NCBI GenBank assembly: GCA_022794035.1
Contig: JAAWDX010000014.1
Location: 1 to 64,000 of the forward strand
Direction: 5' to 3'
From: Lachnospiraceae bacterium
GTDB lineage: Bacteria > Bacillota > Clostridia > Lachnospirales > Bianqueaceae
DNA length: 64,000 nucleotides
The translations under genes and the position numbers were made by a program. This document shows, piece by piece, positions 27,439 to 36,273 of the stretch (within the stretch, counting starts at the first letter, position 1; the number at the start of each line of letters is the position of its first letter). Below the pieces are notes generated by a model, which worked only from the letters and a program-made list of their open reading frames with translations, had not been told where the DNA came from and made no database searches.

Positions 27439-28796
27439 TGCGGAAAATCAATGAGGAGTGCGGCGTTTTTGGAGCGTATCAGGTGGAAGATGCGGCTTCG
27501 GCTGTGTATTTTGGCCTGCACAGCCTGCAGCACCGCGGGCAGGAGGGCGCCGGCATTGCGGTGAGCGACGGCAAAGCGATTGCTCTGCATAAGGGCGCGG
27601 GGCTGGTGACGGAGGTGATGGATGCGGCGCATCTAAGGCAGCTGGGCGGCGTGCATGGGATTGGGCATGTGCGCTATGCGACGGAGGGCGGCGCGGAGCC
27701 GGAGAATATCCAGCCGCTGATTGCGCGGGCGCAGATCGGCAGCCTGGCCGTGTGCCATAACGGGCAGATTGTGAATGCGGCGAAGCTGCGGCTGGAACAG
27801 GAGGAAAAGGGACATATTTTTCACGGCACCAGCGACAGCGAGATTATCCTGCATCTGATCCAGGGGCAGAAGGGGCCGCTGATGGAGAAAATCAAAAAGG
27901 CCTGCCGGCAGCTGGAGGGGGCGTTTGCTTTTTTGATTCTGACGGACCGGAGCCTCTATGCGATCCGCGACCGGCATGGGCTGCGGCCGCTTTCGATCGG
28001 CTATTACGGAGACGGCTATCTGATCAGCAGCGAGACCTGCGGCTTTGATGCGGTGGGTGGCGTTTTTTGGCGCGATGTGGAGCCGGGCGAGGTGGTGAAG
28101 TTTTCGCAAAAGGGGATTGAGTTCTGCTATTACACCGAGGAAATCGAGCAGAGGCTGTGCAGCATGGAGCACATCTACTTTGCGCGCCCTGACAGCAATC
28201 TGGACGGGCTTAACGTGCATACAATGCGCAAAAGGACAGGGCGCCTATTGGCGCAAAAGGACGAAGGCACCTTGGAGGCCGATATGGTTGTGGCGGTGCC
28301 GGATTCGGCTATGTCGGCGGCCAGCGGCTACAGCGAGACGAGCGGACTGCCGCTGGAGATGGGGCTGATCAAGAACCGCTATGTGGGACGGACCTTCATC
28401 GAGCCCACGCAGCAGCAGCGGGAGATGGGCGTGCGCATGAAGCTTTCGGTGAACCGGAGAGTGGTAGAGGGCAAACGGGTTGTCCTGATCGATGATTCTC
28501 TGGTGCGCAGCACGACAGCGCGGCGGATCATTGCGCAGCTGCGCAGTGCCGGCGTGAAGGAGGTGCATCTGCGGATTGCAGCGCCTGAGTACCGCTATCC
28601 GTGCTTTTACGGCGTGGACACGGCTACGCGCGAGGAGCTCATTTCGGCGCAGATGGACCCGGAGGAGCTGTGCGCCTATCTGAAGGCGGATTCTTTAAAA
28701 TTTTTAACGGTGGAGGATCTGAAGAAAGCGTATGGCAGCGACCGCTTTTGCTTTTCCTGTTTCACGGGAGAGTATGTAACAGCGCTTTACAAATAG
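27438..28796 (+). CDS. purF: Amidophosphoribosyltransferase
   Basis: 452 residues. [12 protein letters not shown] has the N-terminal nucleophile Cys8 after a short propeptide. The class II glutaminase domain (LQHRGQEGAGI, HNGQIVNA) is followed by the PRPP-binding phosphoribosyltransferase domain (VVLIDDSLVRSTTARRII). The C-terminal FCFSCFTGEY gives the cysteines of the Bacillus-type 4Fe-4S enzyme. First committed step of purine synthesis and the third glutamine user of the operon, which it ends. No clear terminator follows; the next gene's promoter overlaps its 3' end. Confidence 0.95.
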   Translation: MRKINEECGVFGAYQVEDAASAVYFGLHSLQHRGQEGAGIAVSDGKAIALHKGAGLVTEVMDAAHLRQLGGVHGIGHVRYATEGGAEPENIQPLIARAQIGSLAVCHNGQIVNAAKLRLEQEEKGHIFHGTSDSEIILHLIQGQKGPLMEKIKKACRQLEGAFAFLILTDRSLYAIRDRHGLRPLSIGYYGDGYLISSETCGFDAVGGVFWRDVEPGEVVKFSQKGIEFCYYTEEIEQRLCSMEHIYFARPDSNLDGLNVHTMRKRTGRLLAQKDEGTLEADMVVAVPDSAMSAASGYSETSGLPLEMGLIKNRYVGRTFIEPTQQQREMGVRMKLSVNRRVVEGKRVVLIDDSLVRSTTARRIIAQLRSAGVKEVHLRIAAPEYRYPCFYGVDTATREELISAQMDPEELCAYLKADSLKFLTVEDLKKAYGSDRFCFSCFTGEYVTALYK

Positions 28797-28814
28797 GCCG
28801 GGATTTCTTATAAT
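28786..28814 (+). promoter_or_regulatory. Promoter for the AAA ATPase / two-component operon
   Basis: TTTACA (28786-28791), a 17-bp spacer and TATAAT (28809-28814). The -35 box lies inside the last codons of purF. Confidence 0.7.
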
Positions 28815-28844
28815 AAATAGAAATACGGATGAGGAGGACGGCCT

Positions 28845-29714
28845 GTGATTTATCTTTCTTCTTTTGAATTTCCTAATATCGATCAGGAGCATACTTTTTT
28901 TATGAATCAGAAGCGAAAATGCTATGACAGCTACTATCCGTTTCAGATTCTGTCAAAGCATGCGCTCACGCATCTAGATTTTGAAGAAATCACGATTTTA
29001 TATGGCGGTAATGGCTGCGGCAAGAGTACGGCGCTGAATGTCATGGCCGAGACGCTTCGGCTGCAGCGCGATACGCTGTATAACCGGAGCAATTTTTTTG
29101 AGACCTATATCGACCTGTGCAGCTACGAGGCGGAGCAAGCGATCCCGGCAGCCAGCCATATGATTACGAGCGATGATGTGTTTGATTATATGCTGAATCT
29201 GCGCAGCGTGAACGAGGGGATCGATGAACGGCGCGAGGAGATGTTTCAGGAATATTTGGATGTGAAGCATGCCAAGTTTCAGATGCGGTCGCTGGATGAT
29301 TATGAGCAGCTGAAAAAGATGAATCAGGCGCGGCGCAGGACGCAGTCTAAGTTTGTACGGGAAAATCTGATGGATAATGTGCGCGAGTATTCAAATGGGG
29401 AGAGTGCGTTTACTTATTTTTCCAATAAAATCGGGGATGACGCGCTGTACCTGCTGGATGAGCCGGAAAACAGCCTTTCGCCGGTCAGGCAGCAAGAGCT
29501 GGTTCGTTTTTTGGAGGACTCGGTGCGCTTTTTTGGCTGCCAGCTTGTGATTGCTACGCATTCGCCGTTTTTGCTGGCGATGAAGGGCGCGCGCATCTAT
29601 GATCTGGATGCGGATCCGGTGCAGCTTAGCAGATGGATGGAGCTTCCTAACGTAAGGGCCTACTATGAATTTTTCAAAATGCATGAGCGTGAATTGGAAG
29701 AAGGCTCGGTATGA
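28845..29714 (+). CDS. AAA/ABC-type ATPase of the AAA_15/OLD-like group
   Basis: 289 residues, GTG start with GAGGAGGA. Walker A GGNGCGKST (about residues 55-63), signature-like YSNGESAF (about 184-191), Walker B LYLLDEPENSLSP and a switch-like IATHSPFLL form an ABC-type ATPase head. It has only a short helical insertion (about 110-175) and no nuclease domain. Such free-standing heads occur as predicted ATPases near defence and stress genes. Here it is joined by an ATGA overlap to a two-component regulator, which suggests shared expression; its role is unknown. Confidence 0.7.
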   Translation: MIYLSSFEFPNIDQEHTFFMNQKRKCYDSYYPFQILSKHALTHLDFEEITILYGGNGCGKSTALNVMAETLRLQRDTLYNRSNFFETYIDLCSYEAEQAIPAASHMITSDDVFDYMLNLRSVNEGIDERREEMFQEYLDVKHAKFQMRSLDDYEQLKKMNQARRRTQSKFVRENLMDNVREYSNGESAFTYFSNKIGDDALYLLDEPENSLSPVRQQELVRFLEDSVRFFGCQLVIATHSPFLLAMKGARIYDLDADPVQLSRWMELPNVRAYYEFFKMHERELEEGSV

Positions 29715-30388
29715 GGCACAAAATTTTAGTAGTGGATGATGAGGCCATGATCACGGAGCTGCTCTCCGATCATTTAGACGATGAGGGCTATGAGGTGTAT
29801 GCGGCCAACAGCGCGGCTGAGGCGCTGCAGCTGCTGGGGGAGCAGCCCAATCTGATCATACTGGATATCAATATGCCGGGGACAGATGGCTTGGAGATTT
29901 GCAAAAACATAAGAGATCATGTTGCCTGTCCGATTCTTTTTTTGACGGCCAGAATTAGCGAGCAGGATAAAATAAACGGCCTGCAGTACGGTGCGGATGA
30001 TTATATCACCAAGCCCTTCAGCCTAAAAGAGCTTTCGGCCAGAGTGGCGGCGCATCTCAGGCGGGATGAGCGCATGCGCAGTCATGCGGCTTCGATGCTG
30101 ACATCGGGAGAGCTTCTTGTGGACCTTTCGCAGCGGCGGATTTTTTACCGGGATATAGAAATTGAGGTATCTAAAAGAGAATTTGAGCTGATTGAATTTC
30201 TGCTGACAAATGCCGGGCAGGTATTTGACCGGGAACGGATCTATGAACGGATATGGGGATATGATGCAGAGGGCAGCACAGATGTGATTAAGGAGCATAT
30301 CCGCAGGATCCGCGCGAAGCTCCGTGAGGCGACGGGAGAAGACTATATCGAAACGGTCTGGGGAGTGGGGTATCGATGGAAACGCTGA
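29711..30388 (+). CDS. OmpR/PhoB-family response regulator
   Basis: 225 residues. The receiver domain has the acidic pair in VVDDEAM, the phospho-acceptor in LIILDINMPG, Thr in FLTAR and Lys in YITKPF. The C-terminal winged helix (about residues 130-225) ends RIRAKLREATGEDYIETVWGVGYRW. It overlaps the ATPase gene before it (ATGA) and the kinase gene after it by 13 bp. It probably regulates the adjacent lipoprotein/ABC transporter genes, as is common for this layout. Confidence 0.9.
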   Translation: MRHKILVVDDEAMITELLSDHLDDEGYEVYAANSAAEALQLLGEQPNLIILDINMPGTDGLEICKNIRDHVACPILFLTARISEQDKINGLQYGADDYITKPFSLKELSARVAAHLRRDERMRSHAASMLTSGELLVDLSQRRIFYRDIEIEVSKREFELIEFLLTNAGQVFDRERIYERIWGYDAEGSTDVIKEHIRRIRAKLREATGEDYIETVWGVGYRWKR

Positions 30389-31650
30389 AAAGAAGATGGC
30401 AGAATCTGCCCCTGCGCCGGTTTCTGATGCTGACGGTTTGCCTTTCTATCGCAGCGGTCACATTGCTGTCAGCGCTGATCATTAGCGGCTGCGCTGCGTT
30501 TCGGCACTGGCTGCTGCCGGATCCCAATGCGGTATATCTTACCGTAGAAGAGACTTTTTCTGACGGAACCGTTACTAGCAGCATATATCTGATGAATATG
30601 GGAGAGGGTTTATCGTTTGCACCGTTTATACGCAGTGAACCAACAGAAGAGGATATAGCACAGATGCGCTATTCTATCGAGAAGATTGAAACCGGCATAG
30701 AATCCTTGTCACCGAAAAGAAGGTTCGCTTATCAGTTCTGCGGGATCGTGATGTTCGCCGCGCCGATGGGGCTGGCTTTTGCGGCAATCCTGTGGTGCAG
30801 CATGTATTTTTACCGGCGGAAGCTCAAAACGCCGCTTTCTGTTTTATCAGGAGCGGTCAAGCAGATTGCAGAGCAGAACCTGGATTTTGAACTGGCCTAT
30901 CCCTATGAGGATGAAATGGGTGATCTGTGCCGCTCCTTTGAGGCCATGAGGAGGGCGCTTGATGAAAACTATAGAGCGATGTGGAACATGCTGGAGGAGC
31001 GGCGGCTCATGCAGGACTCTGTCGCACATGATCTGCGTAATCCAATCGCCATTATCGAGGGTTACGCCGAATATCTGGAAAAGGGGCTTAAAACCGGAGA
31101 CATGAGCCGGGAGAAGACAAGCCGTATTGCGCAGAATCTCGGTGCGGCCGCCAAACGGCTGGAGCAGTATACGGAATCCGTCAGGCTTCTGAATCAAACG
31201 GAGGAAATGCAGCTTGAACGGAAGGCTGTCAGTGCAGTGCAGCTTTCAGCGAATATCGGGCAGGATCTAACCCTCTTGGCAGAGCAAAAGGGAATTGCCT
31301 TACAAATAACAGATGATCTGCCGCAGAAGGAAATCCAGATTGATGAAGCTTTGCTGCACCGCGTTTTGGAGAATATCCTGAGCAATGCGCTGCGTTATGC
31401 AAAGCAGGGAATTCAGCTGGCATTTGCAATGGAAGGCCGGATGCTTGTGGTCACGGTAACAGATGACGGAAGCGGTTTTCCTCTGGAAATATTAAAGGAA
31501 ACGGGAAAGCATTGGATCGCGGCCAACCAAGACGGCCATAGGGGAATTGGCCTTTCCATCAGCCGGCTCCTGTGCCAAAAGCACGGCGGGCAGTTGGAGC
31601 TGTCCAATACTTCTGGCGGAGCCTGCGTAAAAATTTCTTTATCGGTTTGA
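30376..31650 (+). CDS. Membrane sensor histidine kinase
   Basis: 424 residues. First membrane helix about residues 15-37, a short extracellular sensor domain (about 38-115), second helix about 117-140, and a HAMP linker (PLSVLSGAVKQIAEQN). The HisKA box is DSVAHDLRNPIAII, with the phosphorylated His. The ATPase domain has an N box in ENILSNALRYA and a G box in VTDDGSGFP, with a further loop in RGIGLSISRLL. Partner of the overlapping response regulator. The small extracellular loop suits sensing of a membrane or envelope signal. Confidence 0.9.
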   Translation: METLKRRWQNLPLRRFLMLTVCLSIAAVTLLSALIISGCAAFRHWLLPDPNAVYLTVEETFSDGTVTSSIYLMNMGEGLSFAPFIRSEPTEEDIAQMRYSIEKIETGIESLSPKRRFAYQFCGIVMFAAPMGLAFAAILWCSMYFYRRKLKTPLSVLSGAVKQIAEQNLDFELAYPYEDEMGDLCRSFEAMRRALDENYRAMWNMLEERRLMQDSVAHDLRNPIAIIEGYAEYLEKGLKTGDMSREKTSRIAQNLGAAAKRLEQYTESVRLLNQTEEMQLERKAVSAVQLSANIGQDLTLLAEQKGIALQITDDLPQKEIQIDEALLHRVLENILSNALRYAKQGIQLAFAMEGRMLVVTVTDDGSGFPLEILKETGKHWIAANQDGHRGIGLSISRLLCQKHGGQLELSNTSGGACVKISLSV

Positions 31651-31675
31651 CAGATTTTTGACCTTTATCTGCTAC

Positions 31676-31710
31676 GATCTCCTTGTATTTTTACAAGGAG
31701 GTCTTTTTTT
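31676..31710 (+). terminator. Terminator hairpin that also contains the next gene's ribosome binding site
   Basis: A 12-bp stem (31676-31687 with 31692-31703, one G-T pair) and a TTTT loop, followed by seven T residues (31704-31710) that run straight into the ATG at 31711. The right arm contains AGGAGG (31696-31701), at ideal distance from that ATG. Transcripts that read through would have the ribosome binding site base-paired. Confidence 0.85.
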
Positions 31711-33093
31711 ATGAAAAAATCAATCATTCTTTTGGCGATAGCTGCGCTGATCTGTTCTTTGCTGGGGGCATGCGGACAAAAAACAGAGCCACCTGAGGCC
31801 AGCAGCAGACAAAATTCAGAGATACAGCAAAGCAGTGTTCCTTCTGAAAACGGAGAGCTGCAGCTTTTGTCAAACCGATATGGCGAAAGCGCCTGCAATA
31901 CGGAAAACGGATATTATTATCTGACGACGGAAGGAGCAAAGCTGAGGGACGATACTTACGGAATGCATCTTATGTATATGGATTTTGCTACCGGACGTGA
32001 GATTTATCTATGCAGCACGGCAGGGTGCAAGCACGACTCGCTTGACTGTCCAGCCGTATTTTCCTATGATGATTTCCCGTTATACAGCACCCTTCTTTTT
32101 GTATTTGGGGATCACCTTTATATAATAAGCCGTGAATATGATTATGACAACACGCTTTCTCAGGGTGTTATAAGCTTCGGAGGAGATGGCAGTACGGTAG
32201 AAAGCCGGTCGGCTGCCTTGTATCGCGCCAACCTTGACGGTACAGATCGGGAAAAAATCTATACCTTTGATGCGGCGCTCACGCTTGAGGATAAAGTAAT
32301 CGGAAACGATAAAGGCATTTATGTCATTACCAAAAAGCTTTCCTCCGATCATGATGGCAATCAGACCTATACCACCTCCTCTGAACGAAAGCTGATGTTC
32401 TTAGATCTGAGCACGCTTTCGCTCAGCGAGGTCTGCTCGATGGATTTTGGTGATTCTATTTCATGGAGGATCCTTGACTGCTGTCAAAACAATTTTTTGC
32501 TGTGCGGCACCGATTTCGGCCGGGAGATTTCGCGGGAGGAGAAATGGGACGAGGATACGTATAAAGAGATATACAGAAATTCCTCTGAGGTGTATGCCCT
32601 ATTAAGCAAAGAGGGTGGTGCGCTGAGAGAAATTGCCAGACAGTCAAACGCATGCAGCAATTCAATAAAGCTTCTGGGAGAAAATCTGTATCTGTCTTCG
32701 GAAGAGAATCAAAATATCGAAGTGCTGAATATCCAAACAGGTGAAAAAAGGACGCTTTGCGCGCTTGCGCAAAATTTGATCATGGATGCGATGGACGATA
32801 TGCTTTGCTGCCGGGCCTGGGATCTTTCCGGAGATCCAATATGGTATTTTGTCGATACAAAAACAGGATCTATCACGAGCTCTCCCTTAGTCAATCTGTG
32901 CAATGGCTGGTCAGTGGAGTTTCGGGCAGAGACAAAGACGGATGTTTTATTTGTATATGATTATGAGGCAACGGATCATCATGACGGTTCCTATGAAATT
33001 CATCAGTATAAGCATGCGCTGATGGCAAAGGAGGACCTGTTTGCCGGAAAGGACAATTACCGAAAAATCGAAATGATCGGACCGGGACAGTAA
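31711..33093 (+). CDS. Secreted lipoprotein, Cys-rich beta-propeller-like
   Basis: 460 residues. Signal peptide with lipobox LLGAC (Cys21), a Ser/Gln/Glu-rich linker (about 25-48), then repeated beta-strand units such as YYYLTTEGAKL, LYIISREYDY and LYLSSEENQ, suggestive of a propeller. The motif CSTAGCKHDSLDC (about 98-110) is frequent in Clostridial surface lipoproteins of this kind. It lies between a two-component system and an ABC transporter, so it may be the sensor or binding partner of that transporter. Translation is probably limited by the hairpin over its ribosome binding site. Confidence 0.75.
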   Translation: MKKSIILLAIAALICSLLGACGQKTEPPEASSRQNSEIQQSSVPSENGELQLLSNRYGESACNTENGYYYLTTEGAKLRDDTYGMHLMYMDFATGREIYLCSTAGCKHDSLDCPAVFSYDDFPLYSTLLFVFGDHLYIISREYDYDNTLSQGVISFGGDGSTVESRSAALYRANLDGTDREKIYTFDAALTLEDKVIGNDKGIYVITKKLSSDHDGNQTYTTSSERKLMFLDLSTLSLSEVCSMDFGDSISWRILDCCQNNFLLCGTDFGREISREEKWDEDTYKEIYRNSSEVYALLSKEGGALREIARQSNACSNSIKLLGENLYLSSEENQNIEVLNIQTGEKRTLCALAQNLIMDAMDDMLCCRAWDLSGDPIWYFVDTKTGSITSSPLVNLCNGWSVEFRAETKTDVLFVYDYEATDHHDGSYEIHQYKHALMAKEDLFAGKDNYRKIEMIGPGQ

Positions 33094-33107
33094 GGAGAGA
33101 AAGAACG

Positions 33108-33851
33108 ATGCTAACACTTGACCATATTACGAAAAAATATAAGGATAAAACCGCGCTGCAGGATGTTGTTTTGGAGCTGGACTGCGGAATATACGGTCTG
33201 CTCGGGCCCAACGGCGCCGGCAAGTCAACGTTGATGAATATAATTACCGGGAATATTAGCGCTACGGAGGGCAGGGTCCTGTGGGATGGTACGGAGATTC
33301 AAAAGCTTGGCGCGCGCTTTCGCAGCCTGATTGGCTATGCGCCCCAGCAGCAGGGCTTGTATAACAGCTTTTCCGGCAGGCGGTTTCTGGCTTATATGGC
33401 GGCGCTTAAGGGAATTCCCTCAAAAGAGGTGCGCGGCGAGCTGGAAAGAGTGCTTTCCTATGTGAATATGCAGGAGGCTGCGGATAGGATGATCGGCAGC
33501 TATTCCGGCGGTATGAAGCAGCGGATTTTGATCGCTCAGGCAATTTTAGGAAGCCCGAAGCTCCTTGTGCTCGACGAGCCCACGGCAGGGCTTGATCCTA
33601 AAGAACGAGTGCGCGTTCGCGAGCAGATCAAACAGCTTGCCGGGGACAAGATTATCCTTGTCTCTACGCATGTGGTCTCTGATATTGCGCCGATTGCGAA
33701 AGAGATCATTTTGATCCGCTCCGGCAGTATCATTGACAAGGCCCCGGTGGAATCGCTTTGCCATCGATATGGGGAGAGCCGTGACCTGGAGGAGGTATAT
33801 ATGCATATTTTCGGAGAGGAGGAGCGCCATGCTGAGGCTGATCCTGTTTGA
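33108..33851 (+). CDS. ABC-2-type transporter ATP-binding protein
   Basis: 247 residues. Walker A GPNGAGKST, Q-loop in YAPQQQGLY, signature YSGGMKQR, Walker B LLVLDEPTAGLD and switch His in VSTHVVSD. The GAGKST/GGMKQR pattern is that of CcmA/NatA-like exporters. It overlaps the permease gene by 23 bp, and the permease's ribosome binding site GGAGAGGAGG lies in this gene's last codons. Together they probably export a peptide, antibiotic or lipid under control of the two-component system upstream. Confidence 0.9.
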   Translation: MLTLDHITKKYKDKTALQDVVLELDCGIYGLLGPNGAGKSTLMNIITGNISATEGRVLWDGTEIQKLGARFRSLIGYAPQQQGLYNSFSGRRFLAYMAALKGIPSKEVRGELERVLSYVNMQEAADRMIGSYSGGMKQRILIAQAILGSPKLLVLDEPTAGLDPKERVRVREQIKQLAGDKIILVSTHVVSDIAPIAKEIILIRSGSIIDKAPVESLCHRYGESRDLEEVYMHIFGEEERHAEADPV

Positions 33852-36105
33852 GCTGAGTAAGATATGGAGAAAACGAAGCTTTCTTTTATCGATGTGCGTG
33901 CTGCTTTTAATCCATCTGTTTCTACTCTGGTATACAAATCTGCCGGATGAAACTACAGCGCCGCTTTCTGCGTACAGGCAGCTTCATGCAGAGCTTTCCG
34001 GCAAAACAGAAGAGGAGAAGGGGCGGTATATAGCCGGGCTGAAGGAGCAGATAGACGGCGTGTGCTCTGTGCAGAATATTCTTTCCCTGCAGTCCTTTGA
34101 AAATGAGATGGGCAGCAGTTTGGCAAAGCAGGAGCTGCAAAATAATCCCGGTGTATTTGAAAAGTATTATGAGCTGTACCAATCGGGGGATTATCTGCAA
34201 TTTACCGACTCACTTGAGCAGGAGCAGGCGTTTATTGAGGAAATTTACGGCGAACAGCAAAAGGTTTCCGGATATGGAGAGTATCTGCGCTCTATTCAGG
34301 AAAATAAAGATAGGCTCAGCGGCATATCTATTTTTGGCGGACAATCAGGCGATGCTTATAGCCTGCGTAACCTGCAGAAGAGCGCGGCGGACTTTGCAGG
34401 TCTAACGGACAGCAATATATGCTTTGCTCTCTCGAAGGGGATTGCAGCTGCTATGCAGGGAATGTGGACCGATCTTTTGCTTGTGCTCGGCATAATGCTG
34501 TTTGTAGGCAGCCTGATTACGGAGGAAAAAGAAAAAGGGCTGTTTTTGATTACCCGCGGTACGCAGCGCGGTGTGCTGCACAGCATCACGGCAAAGCTGG
34601 GAGCGCTATTGATTCACTGTACTTTGCTGGCAGCCTTGTTCTATATTGTTAGCCTGCTCTTCTTCGGGATGACTACTGGATGGGTCAATTTAGGCGCCAG
34701 CCTGCAGTCCATCGCTGCCTATAGGGAAAGCAGCCTGAATATTAGCATATTTGACTATCTTGTGCTTTCGGTGATGACAAAGGCGCTTGTATTATTTGGC
34801 ATCGGGGCAGTGCTGACTGTTTTATGTATAAGGTCCCGCATTGTGGCCCTGCCGTTTCTGGCGGGGATAGGGATCATCGGCATCAGCGCACTGCTGTATT
34901 ATCTGATTCCGGCAGGATCGGCAATGGCGGTGTGTAAATATCTAAGCCCGGTAGGCCTGATGAAAACAGAGAATTTGTACGGCGGATATTTGAACTTTAA
35001 TATTCTGGGGTATCCGGTTTCCAGACTGAGCTTATCCCTTGGGCTGATATTTTTGCTCTGCATAGCTGGCGTAGGGGGCAGTTTTGCCGCGTTTTGCCGG
35101 ATGCAGAGCTTTGCGATAAGAAAGCTGCATCTGCCGTTTTCTATGCCGTTTCATCCGCATACCAATATTTTTCGCCATGAAGGCTATAAGCTGCTGATAG
35201 CGAATCATGGATTACTGATTCTGCTATTGTTTGCAGCTCTTTTGGCATATCAAAGCCTAGACCGCAGCTATACGCCGTCTGTGGGCGAGCAGTATTATCA
35301 AAGTATTATGACGGAGCTAGAGGGAGGCCTTACAGAGGAAAAGGAGTCGCTTATTTTATCGGAGAAAGCGCGGTACGAAGAGGCATTTCAGGAAATCGAG
35401 CAGATTGACAGGATGGCAGAGGCGGGAGAGCTGAGCGCCGATACAGCAGATACCTTAAAATCGCAGGCCAATATGACGCTTGCATTTTACCCGGCCTTCC
35501 AGCGGGTGGAGGCGCAGTATGAGCACGTCAAAGCGGACGGCGGCAGCTTTGTCTATGATACAGGCTATCTTTATCTGTTCGGCATTTTAGAGGATGTTTT
35601 TTCTGGTGATTTTCTAATTCTGTCTATTGGAATGATACTTGCTGTGAGCGGCGCAGTATCCATGGAATATCAGACAGGTTCTTTTTTCCTGATCGGTGCG
35701 ACCAAGGCCGGAAAACGGAAGATATTGATTTACAAAGCATGTATATGTGCCTTGATGGCGGCGGCTCTGACTTTGGTTCCGGTACTATGCCGCATATACA
35801 GGATTTCTGCAGTTTATCCCCTGCATAGCCTGGGGACGGCGATACAGGATGTGCCTCATTTCAGCGGTTTTGCCGTTCCGATGCCGATTTTATGGTTTAT
35901 TCTGCTTTTCGTGTTTTCTCAGATATTGTCGGTGGTTTTGGTTTCGCTGTTTACTATGGTGATATCGGCATGGAGAAAAAATCAGACGCAGACGGTGTTT
36001 TTTACGCTGCTGGTTCTGGCGGTGCCTATGCTGCTGAAGCTGATGGGATTTGAGGTGGCTAAGTGGTTTTCGCTGTATCCGCTGTATGGGTGGACGGGGA
36101 TGTAG
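33829..36105 (+). CDS. Large ABC-2-type transporter permease
   Basis: 758 residues from the ATG at 33829 (MLRLILFELSKIWRKRSF). This start is used because of the strong ribosome binding site; longer in-frame reading is a shadow of the ATPase gene. Two similar halves are visible, each with an N-terminal helix, a long extracellular helical segment (about 35-200 and 470-590) and a bundle of five or six membrane helices (about 215-445 and 595-755). The double-length arrangement lets one chain replace a permease dimer. The gene ends 16 bp before a strong terminator. Confidence 0.8.
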   Translation: MLRLILFELSKIWRKRSFLLSMCVLLLIHLFLLWYTNLPDETTAPLSAYRQLHAELSGKTEEEKGRYIAGLKEQIDGVCSVQNILSLQSFENEMGSSLAKQELQNNPGVFEKYYELYQSGDYLQFTDSLEQEQAFIEEIYGEQQKVSGYGEYLRSIQENKDRLSGISIFGGQSGDAYSLRNLQKSAADFAGLTDSNICFALSKGIAAAMQGMWTDLLLVLGIMLFVGSLITEEKEKGLFLITRGTQRGVLHSITAKLGALLIHCTLLAALFYIVSLLFFGMTTGWVNLGASLQSIAAYRESSLNISIFDYLVLSVMTKALVLFGIGAVLTVLCIRSRIVALPFLAGIGIIGISALLYYLIPAGSAMAVCKYLSPVGLMKTENLYGGYLNFNILGYPVSRLSLSLGLIFLLCIAGVGGSFAAFCRMQSFAIRKLHLPFSMPFHPHTNIFRHEGYKLLIANHGLLILLLFAALLAYQSLDRSYTPSVGEQYYQSIMTELEGGLTEEKESLILSEKARYEEAFQEIEQIDRMAEAGELSADTADTLKSQANMTLAFYPAFQRVEAQYEHVKADGGSFVYDTGYLYLFGILEDVFSGDFLILSIGMILAVSGAVSMEYQTGSFFLIGATKAGKRKILIYKACICALMAAALTLVPVLCRIYRISAVYPLHSLGTAIQDVPHFSGFAVPMPILWFILLFVFSQILSVVLVSLFTMVISAWRKNQTQTVFFTLLVLAVPMLLKLMGFEVAKWFSLYPLYGWTGM

Positions 36106-36121
36106 AGGGGGGGATGATGAA

Positions 36122-36162
36122 ATGAAAGCAAGCGGAGGTAGGCTTCGCTTGCTTTCATTTTA
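36122..36162 (+). terminator. Strong intrinsic terminator
   Basis: A 13-bp perfect stem ATGAAAGCAAGCG/CGCTTGCTTTCAT (36122-36134 with 36146-36158) followed by TTTTATA. It closes the AAA/two-component/ABC transcript. Confidence 0.85.
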
Positions 36163-36209
36163 TAAAAAAGAATTATGTTAAGTTTGATTGACAATATTCC
36201 GAAGATAAT

Positions 36210-36238
36210 TTGACAAAGTTCTTTAATTTGGGTATAGT
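36210..36238 (+). promoter_or_regulatory. Promoter for the HTH/AAA/nuclease gene
   Basis: Consensus TTGACA (36210-36215), a 17-bp spacer, TATAGT (36233-36238). The ATG at 36274 follows GGGGGAGG. Confidence 0.8.
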
Positions 36239-36273
36239 ATACACATGAAATTATACGGGGGAGGTATCGTTCT

